The notes under the pieces were generated by a model, which saw only the letters and a list, made by a program, of their open reading frames with translations, searched no databases and was not told where the DNA came from. From Desulfuromonadales bacterium (GTDB taxonomy: Bacteria > Desulfobacterota > Desulfuromonadia > Desulfuromonadales > BM103), in assembly GCA_030145205.1 (NCBI GenBank), contig JAQYVZ010000001.1, positions 124,001-188,000 of the forward strand: 64,000 nucleotides of DNA, written 5' to 3'. Below are positions 1 through 7,370 of the stretch, one piece after another. The translations under genes and the position numbers were made by a program. Numbering within the stretch: the stretch's first letter is position 1; each line of letters starts with the position of its first letter.

Positions 1-437
1 TCCGGCCGCACCTGATCGTTCTGGATACGGACCTGCTCAATCCCGTCGGCATTGACAAAAGCCAGTTCGCTGTAGAGTGGGATTATCCGGCGATCTTCAG
101 CTGGCTCGACATTCGTACCGGTCCGGACCCAAACCTGCCGCCGGTGAGTGCGGCTGAAATGCAGGTAATTTTCAGCAGCTGGCTCCAACTGGGCAAAAGC
201 CGCCAGATGGTCCTCCACGCTACGCAGGAAGGTACTGACCTCACTGGCCACCATGACCGCCCGGACCTCAAGGGCTTCTGCAGCTTGCTGGTCCAAGGCA
301 TCGATGGCGCTATCCCGAAGCAGTTCCTCAACCGTCTTCAGACTCATAGCGGAGAAGATCGCCAGCACGACCAATGGTATCAGTGACAGGGAGCAGAACG
401 CGTAAAGAACTTTTTTCTGATAGGAAAACTGCAGCAT
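1..437 (-). CDS. membrane sensor protein, N-terminal part (cut by window edge)
   Basis: The reading frame opens at an ATG at 437 and runs without a stop to the window edge, giving about 145 residues. An N-terminal hydrophobic segment (around residues 10-30, rich in Leu, Val, Ile and Phe) is followed by an extracytoplasmic stretch with many Ala, Glu and Gln residues. This layout is typical of the periplasmic part of membrane-bound histidine kinases, diguanylate cyclases or chemoreceptors with Cache-like domains. The output domain lies outside the window, so its class cannot be decided. It is transcribed in the same direction as the polyprenyl synthase gene, 86 bases upstream, and could follow it in a transcript. 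Confidence 0.6.
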   Translation of the reverse strand, partial: MLQFSYQKKVLYAFCSLSLIPLVVLAIFSAMSLKTVEELLRDSAIDALDQQAAEALEVRAVMVASEVSTFLRSVEDHLAAFAQLEPAAENYLHFSRTHRRQVWVRTGTNVEPAEDRRIIPLYSELAFVNADGIEQVRIQNDQVRP

Positions 438-523
438 GCGCAGAGTATAGCAGGGCCGTCAGAAAAGCAGAACCCCGAACGGAGCGACGACGGTATCACC
501 AAAAGAGAAAAACCGGCAGGGAG

Positions 524-1492
524 TTACATGGACCGACTGACAACGTAATCAGCCAGAATACAGAGGGCCTCCTTGATCGGGCCATCTTTGAAAATCTCAA
601 GTCGTGTCTTGGCCTGCGCCACAAACGCGGCGGCGCGCTCCCGTGTGAACTGGATGCCGTCGTAGGTATCAATCAGGCCAACCACATAGACCAGATCTTC
701 CTGGGGGAGATCCTCCTGCTCGACAATCGCCTCGACTCGTTGGCGCTCCTCGTCGGTGCAGCGCCGCACGGCCTGGATCAGCGGCAAAGTCACCTTCCCT
801 TCAAGCAGGTCATGTCCGCAGGCCTTGCCGAACTCAGCCTCGTCGGCGACATAGTCGAGAGCATCATCCATAAACTGGAAAGCAATACCCAGATCCATGC
901 CGTAGGCCGCCATGGCATCTTGCTGTTCAACCGTGGTGTCGCCGAGAATCGCCCCGGAGCGGCAAGCCGCCGCCAGCAAAACAGCCGTCTTGTTCTGCAC
1001 GACTTCGATGTACGCGTCTTCATCCAGGTCCAGGTCACAGGTGTTGATCAACTGCTGCACTTCCCCCTCGGCCATCTGAGTCGTGGCATCCGAAAGGGCT
1101 TTAAGGATTTCGAGGCTGCCGCCCCGCACCATGATCGAAAAGGATTTGGCAAACAGGAAGTCACCAACCAGAACGCTCGCTTCGTTGCCCCAAATGGCAT
1201 TGGCAGAGTCCTGACCACGGCGCAACACTGCACTATCGACGACATCATCATGCAACAGGGTCGCGGTGTGAATAAACTCAACAACACTGGCCAGGCCGAC
1301 ATGAGCCTCACCGGTGTAGCCCGCCAGGCGGGCACTGAGCAACAGCAGCATCGGCCGAATCCGCTTGCCGCCACTCGACAGGACATATTCCCCGACCTTG
1401 CGGATCAGCGGGACCCGGGAATCCAGGTCTTTGCGAAACTGCTCTTCTACCTGCTGAATTTCATCTTTGAGTAAATCGAGAACGCGATCCAT
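524..1492 (-). CDS. ispB: polyprenyl (octaprenyl-type) diphosphate synthase
   Basis: This trans-isoprenyl diphosphate synthase condenses isopentenyl diphosphate units to make the long side chain of the respiratory quinone, presumably menaquinone here. At 322 residues it has the usual IspB length. The substrate loop GGKRIRP is at residues 41-47, the first aspartate-rich motif HDDVVD at 81-86, and the second, within FQFMDDALDYVAD, at 205-217; these Asp residues bind Mg-diphosphate. The chain length of the product is inferred from overall similarity to octaprenyl synthases, not proven. A second, shorter prenyl synthase (ispA) lies at 20.2-21.1 kb, so the two roles are separated in this genome. 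Confidence 0.9.
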   Translation of the reverse strand: MDRVLDLLKDEIQQVEEQFRKDLDSRVPLIRKVGEYVLSSGGKRIRPMLLLLSARLAGYTGEAHVGLASVVEFIHTATLLHDDVVDSAVLRRGQDSANAIWGNEASVLVGDFLFAKSFSIMVRGGSLEILKALSDATTQMAEGEVQQLINTCDLDLDEDAYIEVVQNKTAVLLAAACRSGAILGDTTVEQQDAMAAYGMDLGIAFQFMDDALDYVADEAEFGKACGHDLLEGKVTLPLIQAVRRCTDEERQRVEAIVEQEDLPQEDLVYVVGLIDTYDGIQFTRERAAAFVAQAKTRLEIFKDGPIKEALCILADYVVSRSM

Positions 1493-1758
1493 GGTCGTCT
1501 GATCCTAGAATTGAAAGTTCCTCATCCTAATGAATCAGAGGAAATCTTGTCAAAGTATTTTTCCCTTTTATTGCACGATTTCGCAGAGGGCCGTTTGTCC
1601 CGGCATGAGTTAAAAAATCTGGCATTCTCAAACAGCAACCGAAACCTTCCACAAGGCACGTCGAGACTGATATAATCAGCCGTCGAACCAGTCATTCTGC
1701 AACATTCAACCTGAGCCCTCTTTGATTAAACGATCTTTCCCTGTAAAGGAGTCTTGCC

Positions 1759-2745
1759 ATGCGCGCCATGCTACTCGAAACCATTGGCGAGCCCTTACGA
1801 CTTGCAGACGTCCCGCAGCCTGAACCGGGGCCAGGTCAAGCCCTGATCAAGGTTTCGGCATGCGCCGTGTGTCGTACAGACCTGCATGTCATTGACGGTG
1901 ATCTGAAAAATCCCAAGCTGCCGTTGATCCTGGGCCATGAAATTGTGGGGAAGATCGTCGCTCTCGGACCCGAAACCGCCCCTGACCATCTGGGTCAAAG
2001 GGTCGGCGTTCCCTGGCTGGGCCATACCTGCAACAGCTGCACATATTGTGCGTCAGGCCGGGAGAATCTGTGCCTGTCGCCTGGCTTTACCGGCTACCAG
2101 ATTGACGGCGGATATGCCGAATATGCCGTAGCTGACCTGCACTACTGCTTCCCCTTGCCTGAGGGGTATGCCGATGTCCAGGCTGCGCCCCTGCTCTGCG
2201 CGGGCCTGATCGGTTATCGCTCCTTGCGCATGACGGAGGATGCCCCGCGCCTCGGTCTGTACGGATTCGGTGCCGCCGCTCATATCATCATTCAGGTCGC
2301 ACAGTACCAGAATCGCGAGGTGTATGCTTTTACCCGCCCCGGGGATACGTCCGGCCAGAACTTCGCACGCCAACTTGGTGCCGTCTGGGCCGGTGGCTCC
2401 GACGAGCAGCCCCCGGTCCCCCTGGATGCCGCCATTATCTTTGCTCCTGCCGGCGCGCTGGTTCCGGCAGCGCTTCGCGCCGTGGACCGCGGCGGGCGCG
2501 TCGTCTGCGCCGGCATCCATATGAGCGATATCCCCTCCTTTCCGTACACCGACCTCTGGGAGGAACGATCAATCCTCTCCGTCGCCAACCTAACCCGCCG
2601 GGATGGCCTGGAGTTCCTGCAACTGGCGCCCCGGGTGCCGGTCAGAACCGAGGTCCGGACCTATCCACTCGAGGCGGCCAACCAGGCCATCGAGGATTTA
2701 CGCTGCGGCCGAATTAACGGTGCTGCGGTCCTGACATTAACCTGA
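1759..2745 (+). CDS. zinc-dependent alcohol dehydrogenase, MDR superfamily
   Basis: A 328-residue medium-chain dehydrogenase that should oxidise an alcohol or reduce an aldehyde with NAD(P). Catalytic zinc ligands are visible as Cys38 (in CRTD), His60-Glu61 (GHE) and Cys147. The structural zinc lobe has Cys91, Cys94, Cys97 and Cys105 with the standard C-x2-C-x2-C-x7-C spacing. The Rossmann loop appears as GFGAAAH at 169-175, in place of the usual GxGxxG. An AAAGGAG ribosome site precedes the ATG. It stands alone between a divergent ispB and msrA. The true substrate cannot be read from sequence; it resembles the AdhA-like group often annotated as zinc-binding alcohol dehydrogenase family protein. 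Confidence 0.88.
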   Translation: MRAMLLETIGEPLRLADVPQPEPGPGQALIKVSACAVCRTDLHVIDGDLKNPKLPLILGHEIVGKIVALGPETAPDHLGQRVGVPWLGHTCNSCTYCASGRENLCLSPGFTGYQIDGGYAEYAVADLHYCFPLPEGYADVQAAPLLCAGLIGYRSLRMTEDAPRLGLYGFGAAAHIIIQVAQYQNREVYAFTRPGDTSGQNFARQLGAVWAGGSDEQPPVPLDAAIIFAPAGALVPAALRAVDRGGRVVCAGIHMSDIPSFPYTDLWEERSILSVANLTRRDGLEFLQLAPRVPVRTEVRTYPLEAANQAIEDLRCGRINGAAVLTLT

Positions 2746-2833
2746 GAGCCGTTGCTTTTGAGGCTGCTGGGCAGGACTTGAATCGGCAACCGGGTTCAGT
2801 GTTATCATGGAACAAACAGCAAAGGAGACGGAC

Positions 2834-3460
2834 ATGAACTGGCAACAGCGATTATCCACCTGTTTCTTGATAACCACTTTTCTCCTGGCCGCTCCGGCCG
2901 GCGGAGGATTCGACATGGCCTTATCCCAAACACCCTCGTTGGCGAAAGCGACATTTGCCGGCGGCTGCTTCTGGTGCATGGAACCCCCTTTCGACAAACT
3001 TGACGGTGTGGTTGAGACCATCTCCGGCTACACCGGCGGGCAGACTGAAGACCCCACCTACGAAGAAGTCTCCTCAGGCCGGACCGGGCACACCGAGGCG
3101 CTGCAGGTGACCTACGATCCTGCCAAAATCGACTACGACGCCCTGCTGGATGTTTTCTGGCGCAACATCAACCCGGCCGACAATGCCGGGCAGTTTGTCG
3201 ATCGAGGCAGCCAGTACCGACCCGGCATCTTCTATCATGATGATGAGCAAAAGCAGCTTGCGGAAACCTCCCGTGACCGCCTGGATGCTTCCGGAGTTTT
3301 TGCATCGCCGGTCAAGGTCGAGATCACCCCCCTGAGCACCTTTTATCCTGCAGAGGAGTATCATCAGGACTACTACAAAAAGAGCCCTTACCGTTACAAG
3401 CTGTACCGCTATAATTCCGGACGGGACCAATTCCTGAAAAAATTCTGGGGAGACAAATGA
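2834..3460 (+). CDS. msrA: peptide methionine sulfoxide reductase A, exported
   Basis: MsrA reduces the S-epimer of methionine sulfoxide in oxidised proteins. The GCFW motif with the catalytic Cys45 is at residues 44-47, followed at once by a second Cys48, and the conserved SGYTGG and EEYHQDYY segments follow. I start it at 2834 because AAAGGAGA sits just upstream; an in-frame ATG at 2807 lacks such a site. From 2834 the protein is 208 residues and begins with a hydrophobic signal-like segment (residues about 8-22), so it probably acts in the periplasm or at the membrane. Its last four bases overlap the hydrolase gene. Confidence 0.93.
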   Translation: MNWQQRLSTCFLITTFLLAAPAGGGFDMALSQTPSLAKATFAGGCFWCMEPPFDKLDGVVETISGYTGGQTEDPTYEEVSSGRTGHTEALQVTYDPAKIDYDALLDVFWRNINPADNAGQFVDRGSQYRPGIFYHDDEQKQLAETSRDRLDASGVFASPVKVEITPLSTFYPAEEYHQDYYKKSPYRYKLYRYNSGRDQFLKKFWGDK

Positions 3461-4215
3461 CTCAGCCCGACCTGCTCGACCATCCGCTGATTGAGCAACG
3501 CTACTTTTTTCCCAGAAAGGATCCGGTTCCCGACCCATTCTGGGTTGACTGCGACGGAGCCAGGCTGGCCTGCGTTTACCACGAGGTCTCAGCCGATGCG
3601 AAAACCGTCGTTCATTTCCACGGCAACGGCGAAGTCGCAGCCGATTACCTGGATGGGTTTCCGCAACTGATCGGCAAGATGGGCTGCAACTGCCTGCTTG
3701 CCGAGTACCGCGGCTACGGCAACTCGTCTGGTCGGCCGCAGCTCGGTCGGATGCTTGACGATGTGCCTGCAATCATCCGGGCTGCGGGCTGTCCACCGGA
3801 CAACATTGTCCTGTTCGGACGCTCCGTCGGGTCACTGTTTGCGCTCCGCGCGGCCGGGTTGTTTCCCGAAGTCGCCGGCCTGATTCTTGAGAGTGCCATC
3901 GCCGACCTGCTGGAGCGCCTGCTGTTGCGGGTTCACCCCGATGAGATCGGTGCAACCCTTGCGGAACTCGAAAAAGCCGTTGCCGCCCGCTTGAACATCC
4001 GGCACGATCTGGAGAACTTTCACAAACCAACGCTCGTTCTGCACACCCGCCACGACGGCCTTGTCGATGTCAGCCACGCAGAACGCCTGGCCGACTGGTG
4101 CAATGGGTCCACCAACCTGCACATCTTCTCGCAAGGGCATCACAACGACATCATGTTTGTCAACGGACCGCACTATTTCGGCCTGATCAACGACTTTCTG
4201 AACAGCCTGCCCTGA
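3457..4215 (+). CDS. alpha/beta hydrolase, serine type
   Basis: A 252-residue alpha/beta-hydrolase fold enzyme. The oxyanion segment HFHGNGE is at residues 53-59, the nucleophile elbow GRSVGS at 121-126 (Ser123), a candidate acid Asp lies in LHTRHDG and the catalytic His in the C-terminal GHHND. It resembles the Bem46/FrsA-like hydrolases that include esterases and thioesterases. No signal peptide is seen, so it should be cytoplasmic. It begins inside the msrA stop codon (ATGA overlap), so the two are translationally coupled, but the pairing does not reveal the substrate. Confidence 0.8.
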   Translation: MTQPDLLDHPLIEQRYFFPRKDPVPDPFWVDCDGARLACVYHEVSADAKTVVHFHGNGEVAADYLDGFPQLIGKMGCNCLLAEYRGYGNSSGRPQLGRMLDDVPAIIRAAGCPPDNIVLFGRSVGSLFALRAAGLFPEVAGLILESAIADLLERLLLRVHPDEIGATLAELEKAVAARLNIRHDLENFHKPTLVLHTRHDGLVDVSHAERLADWCNGSTNLHIFSQGHHNDIMFVNGPHYFGLINDFLNSLP

Positions 4216-4340
4216 TTGTCGATGCCAATTTTGCTGTTACAATGAGAGAGAAGCTGAACCTCCCGCGACCCGTTTTATTCTTGAAATCAGGAGAACGACA
4301 GTCGCAGGGTCGATGCCCACTTCTACAGAGGAGAAACGCA

Positions 4341-4520
4341 ATGTCTGAAAATGATTGTCAAAACCCGGAAGAACACTGCCAATTGCATGTGTGCCAGCTG
4401 CAGTATAAGGAAACGAAACCGGAAATCGACAAGCTCTACGAAAACCCAACATTTGCTTGCACGAACTGCGGCGCCAAGGTCAACGATGAACGTTATCTTT
4501 GCGCTCCTAAAAAAATCTGA
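4341..4520 (+). CDS. small Cys-rich protein, unknown function
   Basis: A 59-residue protein preceded by a clear AGAGGAGA ribosome site 6 bases before the ATG. It contains six cysteines: Cys6, Cys13, Cys18, a CTNC pair (residues 41 and 44) and Cys53. The CTNCGAKVNDERYLC arrangement looks like half of a zinc ribbon, preceded by a charged helix-forming stretch. I do not recognise a named family. It is followed by a strong intrinsic terminator, which supports it as an expressed unit. Metal binding or a redox role is plausible from the cysteines but is only inference. Confidence 0.65.
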   Translation: MSENDCQNPEEHCQLHVCQLQYKETKPEIDKLYENPTFACTNCGAKVNDERYLCAPKKI

Positions 4521-4550
4521 CCTTCAGGTTCCCTTTGCATAAAAATAAAC

Positions 4551-4582
4551 AGGCCGCTTCCGATGGGAAGCGGCCTGTCTTT
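4551..4582. terminator. bidirectional intrinsic terminator
   Basis: An 11-base-pair GC-rich stem (AGGCCGCTTCC / GGAAGCGGCCT, loop GATG) at 4551-4576 is followed by a T-rich stretch on the plus strand. On the minus strand it is followed by TTTATTTTTAT. It therefore separates the small Cys-rich gene from the convergent response regulator gene. Confidence 0.9.
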
Positions 4583-4616
4583 CTTGTTGTTTTGCTTTTC
4601 GCAAGGCTACGTTCAC

Positions 4617-5219
4617 TCAAGCAACAGCCCAGCGCCGTTCCGGCCCTTCATACTCCTCAGATTCAGGCGTCCTGACAGGATCTCGTCCGATGATCACCAC
4701 ACCCTCGTTGCGACGGAAGCAGAGAATCTCTTTTTCATGGATCATTTTGTCGAGATGGTCCGGGCTGACATAATCACAATGTCCGGCCTTGTACAGAACG
4801 GGAATCATGCTGCCTCTCCCTTTGACTGCGGTGTGTTGAATGGCTGAACGGATGGCTGCATACATATCCGCACATTTGAAGGGCTTGTAGACAACCTGGT
4901 CGCAACCGGATTCAAGGTACTTGACCGGACTCACCTGGCTAGCGAACGCGGACATCAGAATAAAAGGTGTCTGGCTGAGCATCGGGTCGTTACGGACGCA
5001 TTCGCAGAAATGCGCCCCGGATCCGTCAATGGCATAATCAGCGATAATCACATCTGGCCAGATGGTTCTGGCGTACTCAAGCCCATCATCCACGTTATCC
5101 GCCAGGATGATTCGATTCTTTACAGGCGTCAACATCGCCTCTAACAACTGCCGGACCGCCTCGGACTGGTCAACAACCAGGAAGCTCAATCTCTCTTTGG
5201 AAAGCTCATGCAGATTCAT
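4617..5219 (-). CDS. single-domain response regulator with C-terminal GPERR tail
   Basis: A receiver domain of about 125 residues with acidic Asp17, phosphoacceptor Asp61 (in IIADYAIDG), a Ser/Ala-containing LMSAFAS strand and Lys112 (YKPF), so all key residues for phosphotransfer are present. The remaining 75 residues have no recognised output domain and end in EYEGPERRW. I start at the ATG at 5219, preceded by GTAAGG at good distance; a TTG 24 bases upstream has no better site. No histidine kinase is adjacent, so the partner is unknown. A 14-base perfect palindrome lies about 90 bases upstream. Confidence 0.8.
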   Translation of the reverse strand: MNLHELSKERLSFLVVDQSEAVRQLLEAMLTPVKNRIILADNVDDGLEYARTIWPDVIIADYAIDGSGAHFCECVRNDPMLSQTPFILMSAFASQVSPVKYLESGCDQVVYKPFKCADMYAAIRSAIQHTAVKGRGSMIPVLYKAGHCDYVSPDHLDKMIHEKEILCFRRNEGVVIIGRDPVRTPESEEYEGPERRWAVA

Positions 5220-5679
5220 CGGCAACCTTACCGGGAGGCTCAATCAACGTCCCCCTGGTCCAATGGACCGCCTCAACCATCAGTTCAGCGGCACGATATG
5301 AGATTAATAGAGTTGTTGCAACAACACAAAGCAGGTCTAAGCCCGCCACGACCCGAGCCCATAACATAAAAATTCGCTAACATCTACTAAAACACCGTTT
5401 TCTTGTCAAGTTAATAAAATTAATTCTTTAAAAATTGTCTATGTATATAAAATTCAATTTACTTAGATTTTATACTAAATCTATATTAAGAAAGTACGAT
5501 AAGGTCTCGCCATGAGGGCCAAGGTGCAAGCAGCGAAAACTCAGAACCTAGGGGGGCGCGATATCGTACCGTCGACCGAAACCAACAACAGGAAAACAGT
5601 CTGCACAAAGGGAGTAAAAAGGGTGAACGGCCGCATACTCAAAATGCAGAGTCAAAGGACATCAACGGGAGAAGATAAA
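5220..5679. other. 460-base intergenic region, AT-rich, with palindromes
   Basis: No convincing gene is present. It holds a perfect 14-base palindrome (5312-5325), an AT-rich block from about 5360 to 5490 with the inverted repeat TAGATTT-N6-AAATCTA (5464-5483), and a GC-rich block with a possible RNA-like fold at 5494-5569. A plus-strand open frame starting at 5512 runs into the antisense of the XRE gene and has no ribosome site. Confidence 0.6.
5312..5325. promoter_or_regulatory. perfect 14-base palindrome, candidate operator
   Basis: GTTGTTGCAACAAC is an uninterrupted palindrome. On the minus strand it lies just upstream of TATTAAT, a -10-like element, ahead of the response regulator gene that starts at 5219. 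A dimeric repressor site is the natural reading; the protein that binds is not identifiable here. Confidence 0.4.
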
Positions 5680-6612
5680 TTAACGGGAGGCGGAACCGGA
5701 CGTTTTCCCCGGAACAAAAGATTTGTCTGTCTCGTCCCATCGATAACTTCCGGCATCCCAAAGATGTTCCAAGTGGTTCCAATCAATATGTACACCGGAC
5801 ATTTCGTCAATGGTGTAGGAAGTGTCGAGCATTTCGCCGTCATCAATGCGGCCGTCGCCGTCAGCATCGGCCCAGTGGAATGGTGCCACCTCTACAGAGG
5901 ATTCACCGCCAACCGGAGTCGAAATCCGATTCTCGCCCGAACCGGCAACCATCTCGCCACGAAAGACCGTGTTTACTGCGTCAGCTTGCGTAAATGCGAC
6001 CTCAGCCAAGTAAACCACCTTGTCAGACTGATCGCCTGCCTTGATAATCCAACGCGCCACCCCGGCGACGTTATCAAGACTGGACGGTGGAGGGAAAGCT
6101 TCAATAAGAGTCCAGCCGTCTGGAAAATCCTCCCGCAGAATAAAACCACCAGCATCTTGCTGACGGGAGAGTTGCAACTGGACAGGGATGATTGACCCTG
6201 GCGCGGCAAACACCGGCAGAACACGTTCAGCGGCAACATCGACGACAACCTGGGGCTGACGTGAGGTCGAGAACCAGACGCCCAGCAAAAGGGCGAAGAG
6301 CAGCAACAGACCGGCAATGATCAAGGGCCGACGGTTAACCGCCGGAGGCATCACCTCATCGACCGCATCCACTGCAGGCTTCTGTAGAATTTGCTCCAGA
6401 GAAACACCGAGAGCCTCGGCAAGATTGATGGCATTTTCACGTCGGATGGTCGGATAGCGGTTATTCTCCCAACGAGAGATCGTGTCGGTCGTCACCCCGA
6501 CAACCTTGCTGATATACAGCTGGGTCAGGCCGTGCAACTCGCGCTGGCGCTTGACCTGTGAACCGTCAAGGCAGACGGTCGTTGCATGGTTTTCTGAGGG
6601 GTTCTCAATCAT
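5680..6612 (-). CDS. membrane-anchored XRE-type regulator with periplasmic EF-hand
   Basis: A 310-residue protein in three parts. Residues about 18-75 form an XRE/Cro helix-turn-helix (with SRWENNRYPTI typical of the recognition region). Residues 96-115 form one transmembrane helix after the positive NRR. The rest is extracytoplasmic, with a beta-rich segment and one EF-hand loop DADGDGRIDDGE at 249-260. The layout recalls RodZ but the C-terminal part is different and calcium-binding. It probably acts as a one-component transmembrane transcription factor, though a cytoskeletal or scaffolding role is possible. It is divergent from the cytochrome c7 gene with shared upstream repeats. Confidence 0.75.
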   Translation of the reverse strand: MIENPSENHATTVCLDGSQVKRQRELHGLTQLYISKVVGVTTDTISRWENNRYPTIRRENAINLAEALGVSLEQILQKPAVDAVDEVMPPAVNRRPLIIAGLLLLFALLLGVWFSTSRQPQVVVDVAAERVLPVFAAPGSIIPVQLQLSRQQDAGGFILREDFPDGWTLIEAFPPPSSLDNVAGVARWIIKAGDQSDKVVYLAEVAFTQADAVNTVFRGEMVAGSGENRISTPVGGESSVEVAPFHWADADGDGRIDDGEMLDTSYTIDEMSGVHIDWNHLEHLWDAGSYRWDETDKSFVPGKTSGSASR

Positions 6613-6661
6613 TGTGCGATTTTAGCAGTCGTCCAAGATCAATGCAAACCGGAAAAACCGC

Positions 6662-6690
6662 ACGTAAACACACCCGACATCCGTTTACGT
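6662..6690. promoter_or_regulatory. 8-base inverted repeat, candidate operator in divergent region
   Basis: ACGTAAAC and GTTTACGT form perfect arms around a 13-base spacer. It lies between the XRE-type regulator gene and the cytochrome c7 gene, about 50 bases from the regulator start. Its spacer carries one copy of a 10-base direct repeat whose second copy is at 6716-6725. Confidence 0.45.
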
Positions 6691-6725
6691 AACATACTGA
6701 AATCACGCAATTCAAACCCGACATC
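6672..6725. repeat. ACCCGACATC direct repeat pair
   Basis: ACCCGACATC occurs at 6672-6681 and again at 6716-6725, 44 bases apart (about four helical turns). GATGTC, the inverse of its core, follows at 6742-6747. A TATAAA -10-like element for the cytochrome gene lies downstream near 6774. The arrangement suits co-operative binding by a regulator on one DNA face. Confidence 0.45.
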
Positions 6726-6840
6726 TAACGAAATATCAATCGATGTCTGATGTTTTCAATGAGATTTGTCGATATAAAATACACAAACGAAATTAACGGC
6801 CCAAGGCCACCACCCCAACCAACGTCTCAGGAGGAAAGCC

Positions 6841-7110
6841 ATGAAAAAACTGATCGTCATGTTAATGCTGATCGCATTCGCCGGTGTCGGTGTCGCTATT
6901 GCGGCGGACAATGTCGTGTACGAAAACAAGAAGGGCAATGTCACCTTCGACCACAAAACTCATAGCGAAACGCTGGAGTGCTCAAAATGCCACGAAGGGA
7001 CCCCGGCCAAGATCGCCATCGACAAGGCCTCTGCTCACAAGGACGCCTGTAAAACCTGCCATAAGGAGACGAGTGGCCCGACCAAATGCAACGACTGCCA
7101 TAAAAAATAG
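6841..7110 (+). CDS. triheme cytochrome c7, PpcA type
   Basis: An 89-residue precursor with a signal peptide (residues 1-21, ending at AIAA) and three CxxCH haem sites at 47-51, 70-74 and 83-87. Three further histidines (His38, His41, His66) are correctly placed as the distal ligands, so all three haems can be bis-histidine. This is the c7 pattern of PpcA, the periplasmic electron shuttle between inner and outer membrane in metal-reducing Desulfuromonadales. The mature length of about 68 residues fits (PpcA is about 70). A strong AGGAGG site precedes the ATG and an intrinsic terminator follows, so it is monocistronic. Confidence 0.93.
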   Translation: MKKLIVMLMLIAFAGVGVAIAADNVVYENKKGNVTFDHKTHSETLECSKCHEGTPAKIAIDKASAHKDACKTCHKETSGPTKCNDCHKK

Positions 7111-7130
7111 TCTCAAGCCCTCTGCGACAA

Positions 7131-7158
7131 AAAAGGCGCTGTTATCAGCGCCTTTTTT
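7131..7158 (+). terminator. intrinsic terminator of the cytochrome c7 gene
   Basis: A 10-base-pair stem AAAAGGCGCT / AGCGCCTTTT around GTTATC, with a T run at the 3' side, 20 bases after the stop codon. Confidence 0.92.
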
Positions 7159-7370
7159 CATGCTTTTTATTTATTTCGAAATCAGGTGACAAGCACAGAA
7201 CAAATACCCGGTACCCACAAAAAATAAATGGGGACACATCCCCTCACAGGACCTTAAAAAGAAAACGCCAGAAAACAACGTAAAACTGATTACTTACACA
7301 GGAACAGGCACAAAACTAATATTTGTAATTTTAGCTTGCACAGGCGGTATCTCTTTGTTAGACTTTTCAT
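7159..7370. other. intergenic stretch before the candidate sRNA
   Basis: No gene is seen. It contains the partly palindromic GGGGACACATCCCC near 7230, a motif type often found in dispersed repeats of related bacteria, and at its right end the promoter of the candidate small RNA. Confidence 0.5.
7336..7364 (+). promoter_or_regulatory. sigma-70-type promoter of candidate sRNA
   Basis: TTGCAC (7336-7341) and TAGACT (7359-7364) are separated by exactly 17 bases. Transcription would begin around 7371, immediately before the first stem of the candidate RNA. Confidence 0.55.

Noticed and set aside
374-1474. 366-codon open frame on the plus strand
   Set aside because: It is antisense to ispB, which has all catalytic motifs. 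No ribosome site or family match.
5512-6195. 227-codon open frame on the plus strand
   Set aside because: It starts in the GC-rich gap but mostly runs antisense to the XRE regulator and has no ribosome site.
6613-6840. cyclic-di-GMP or cyclic-GMP-AMP riboswitch upstream of the cytochrome
   Set aside because: Such riboswitches precede cytochromes in related bacteria, but the expected GGCAAACC and GACGCAAAGCC elements are absent here.
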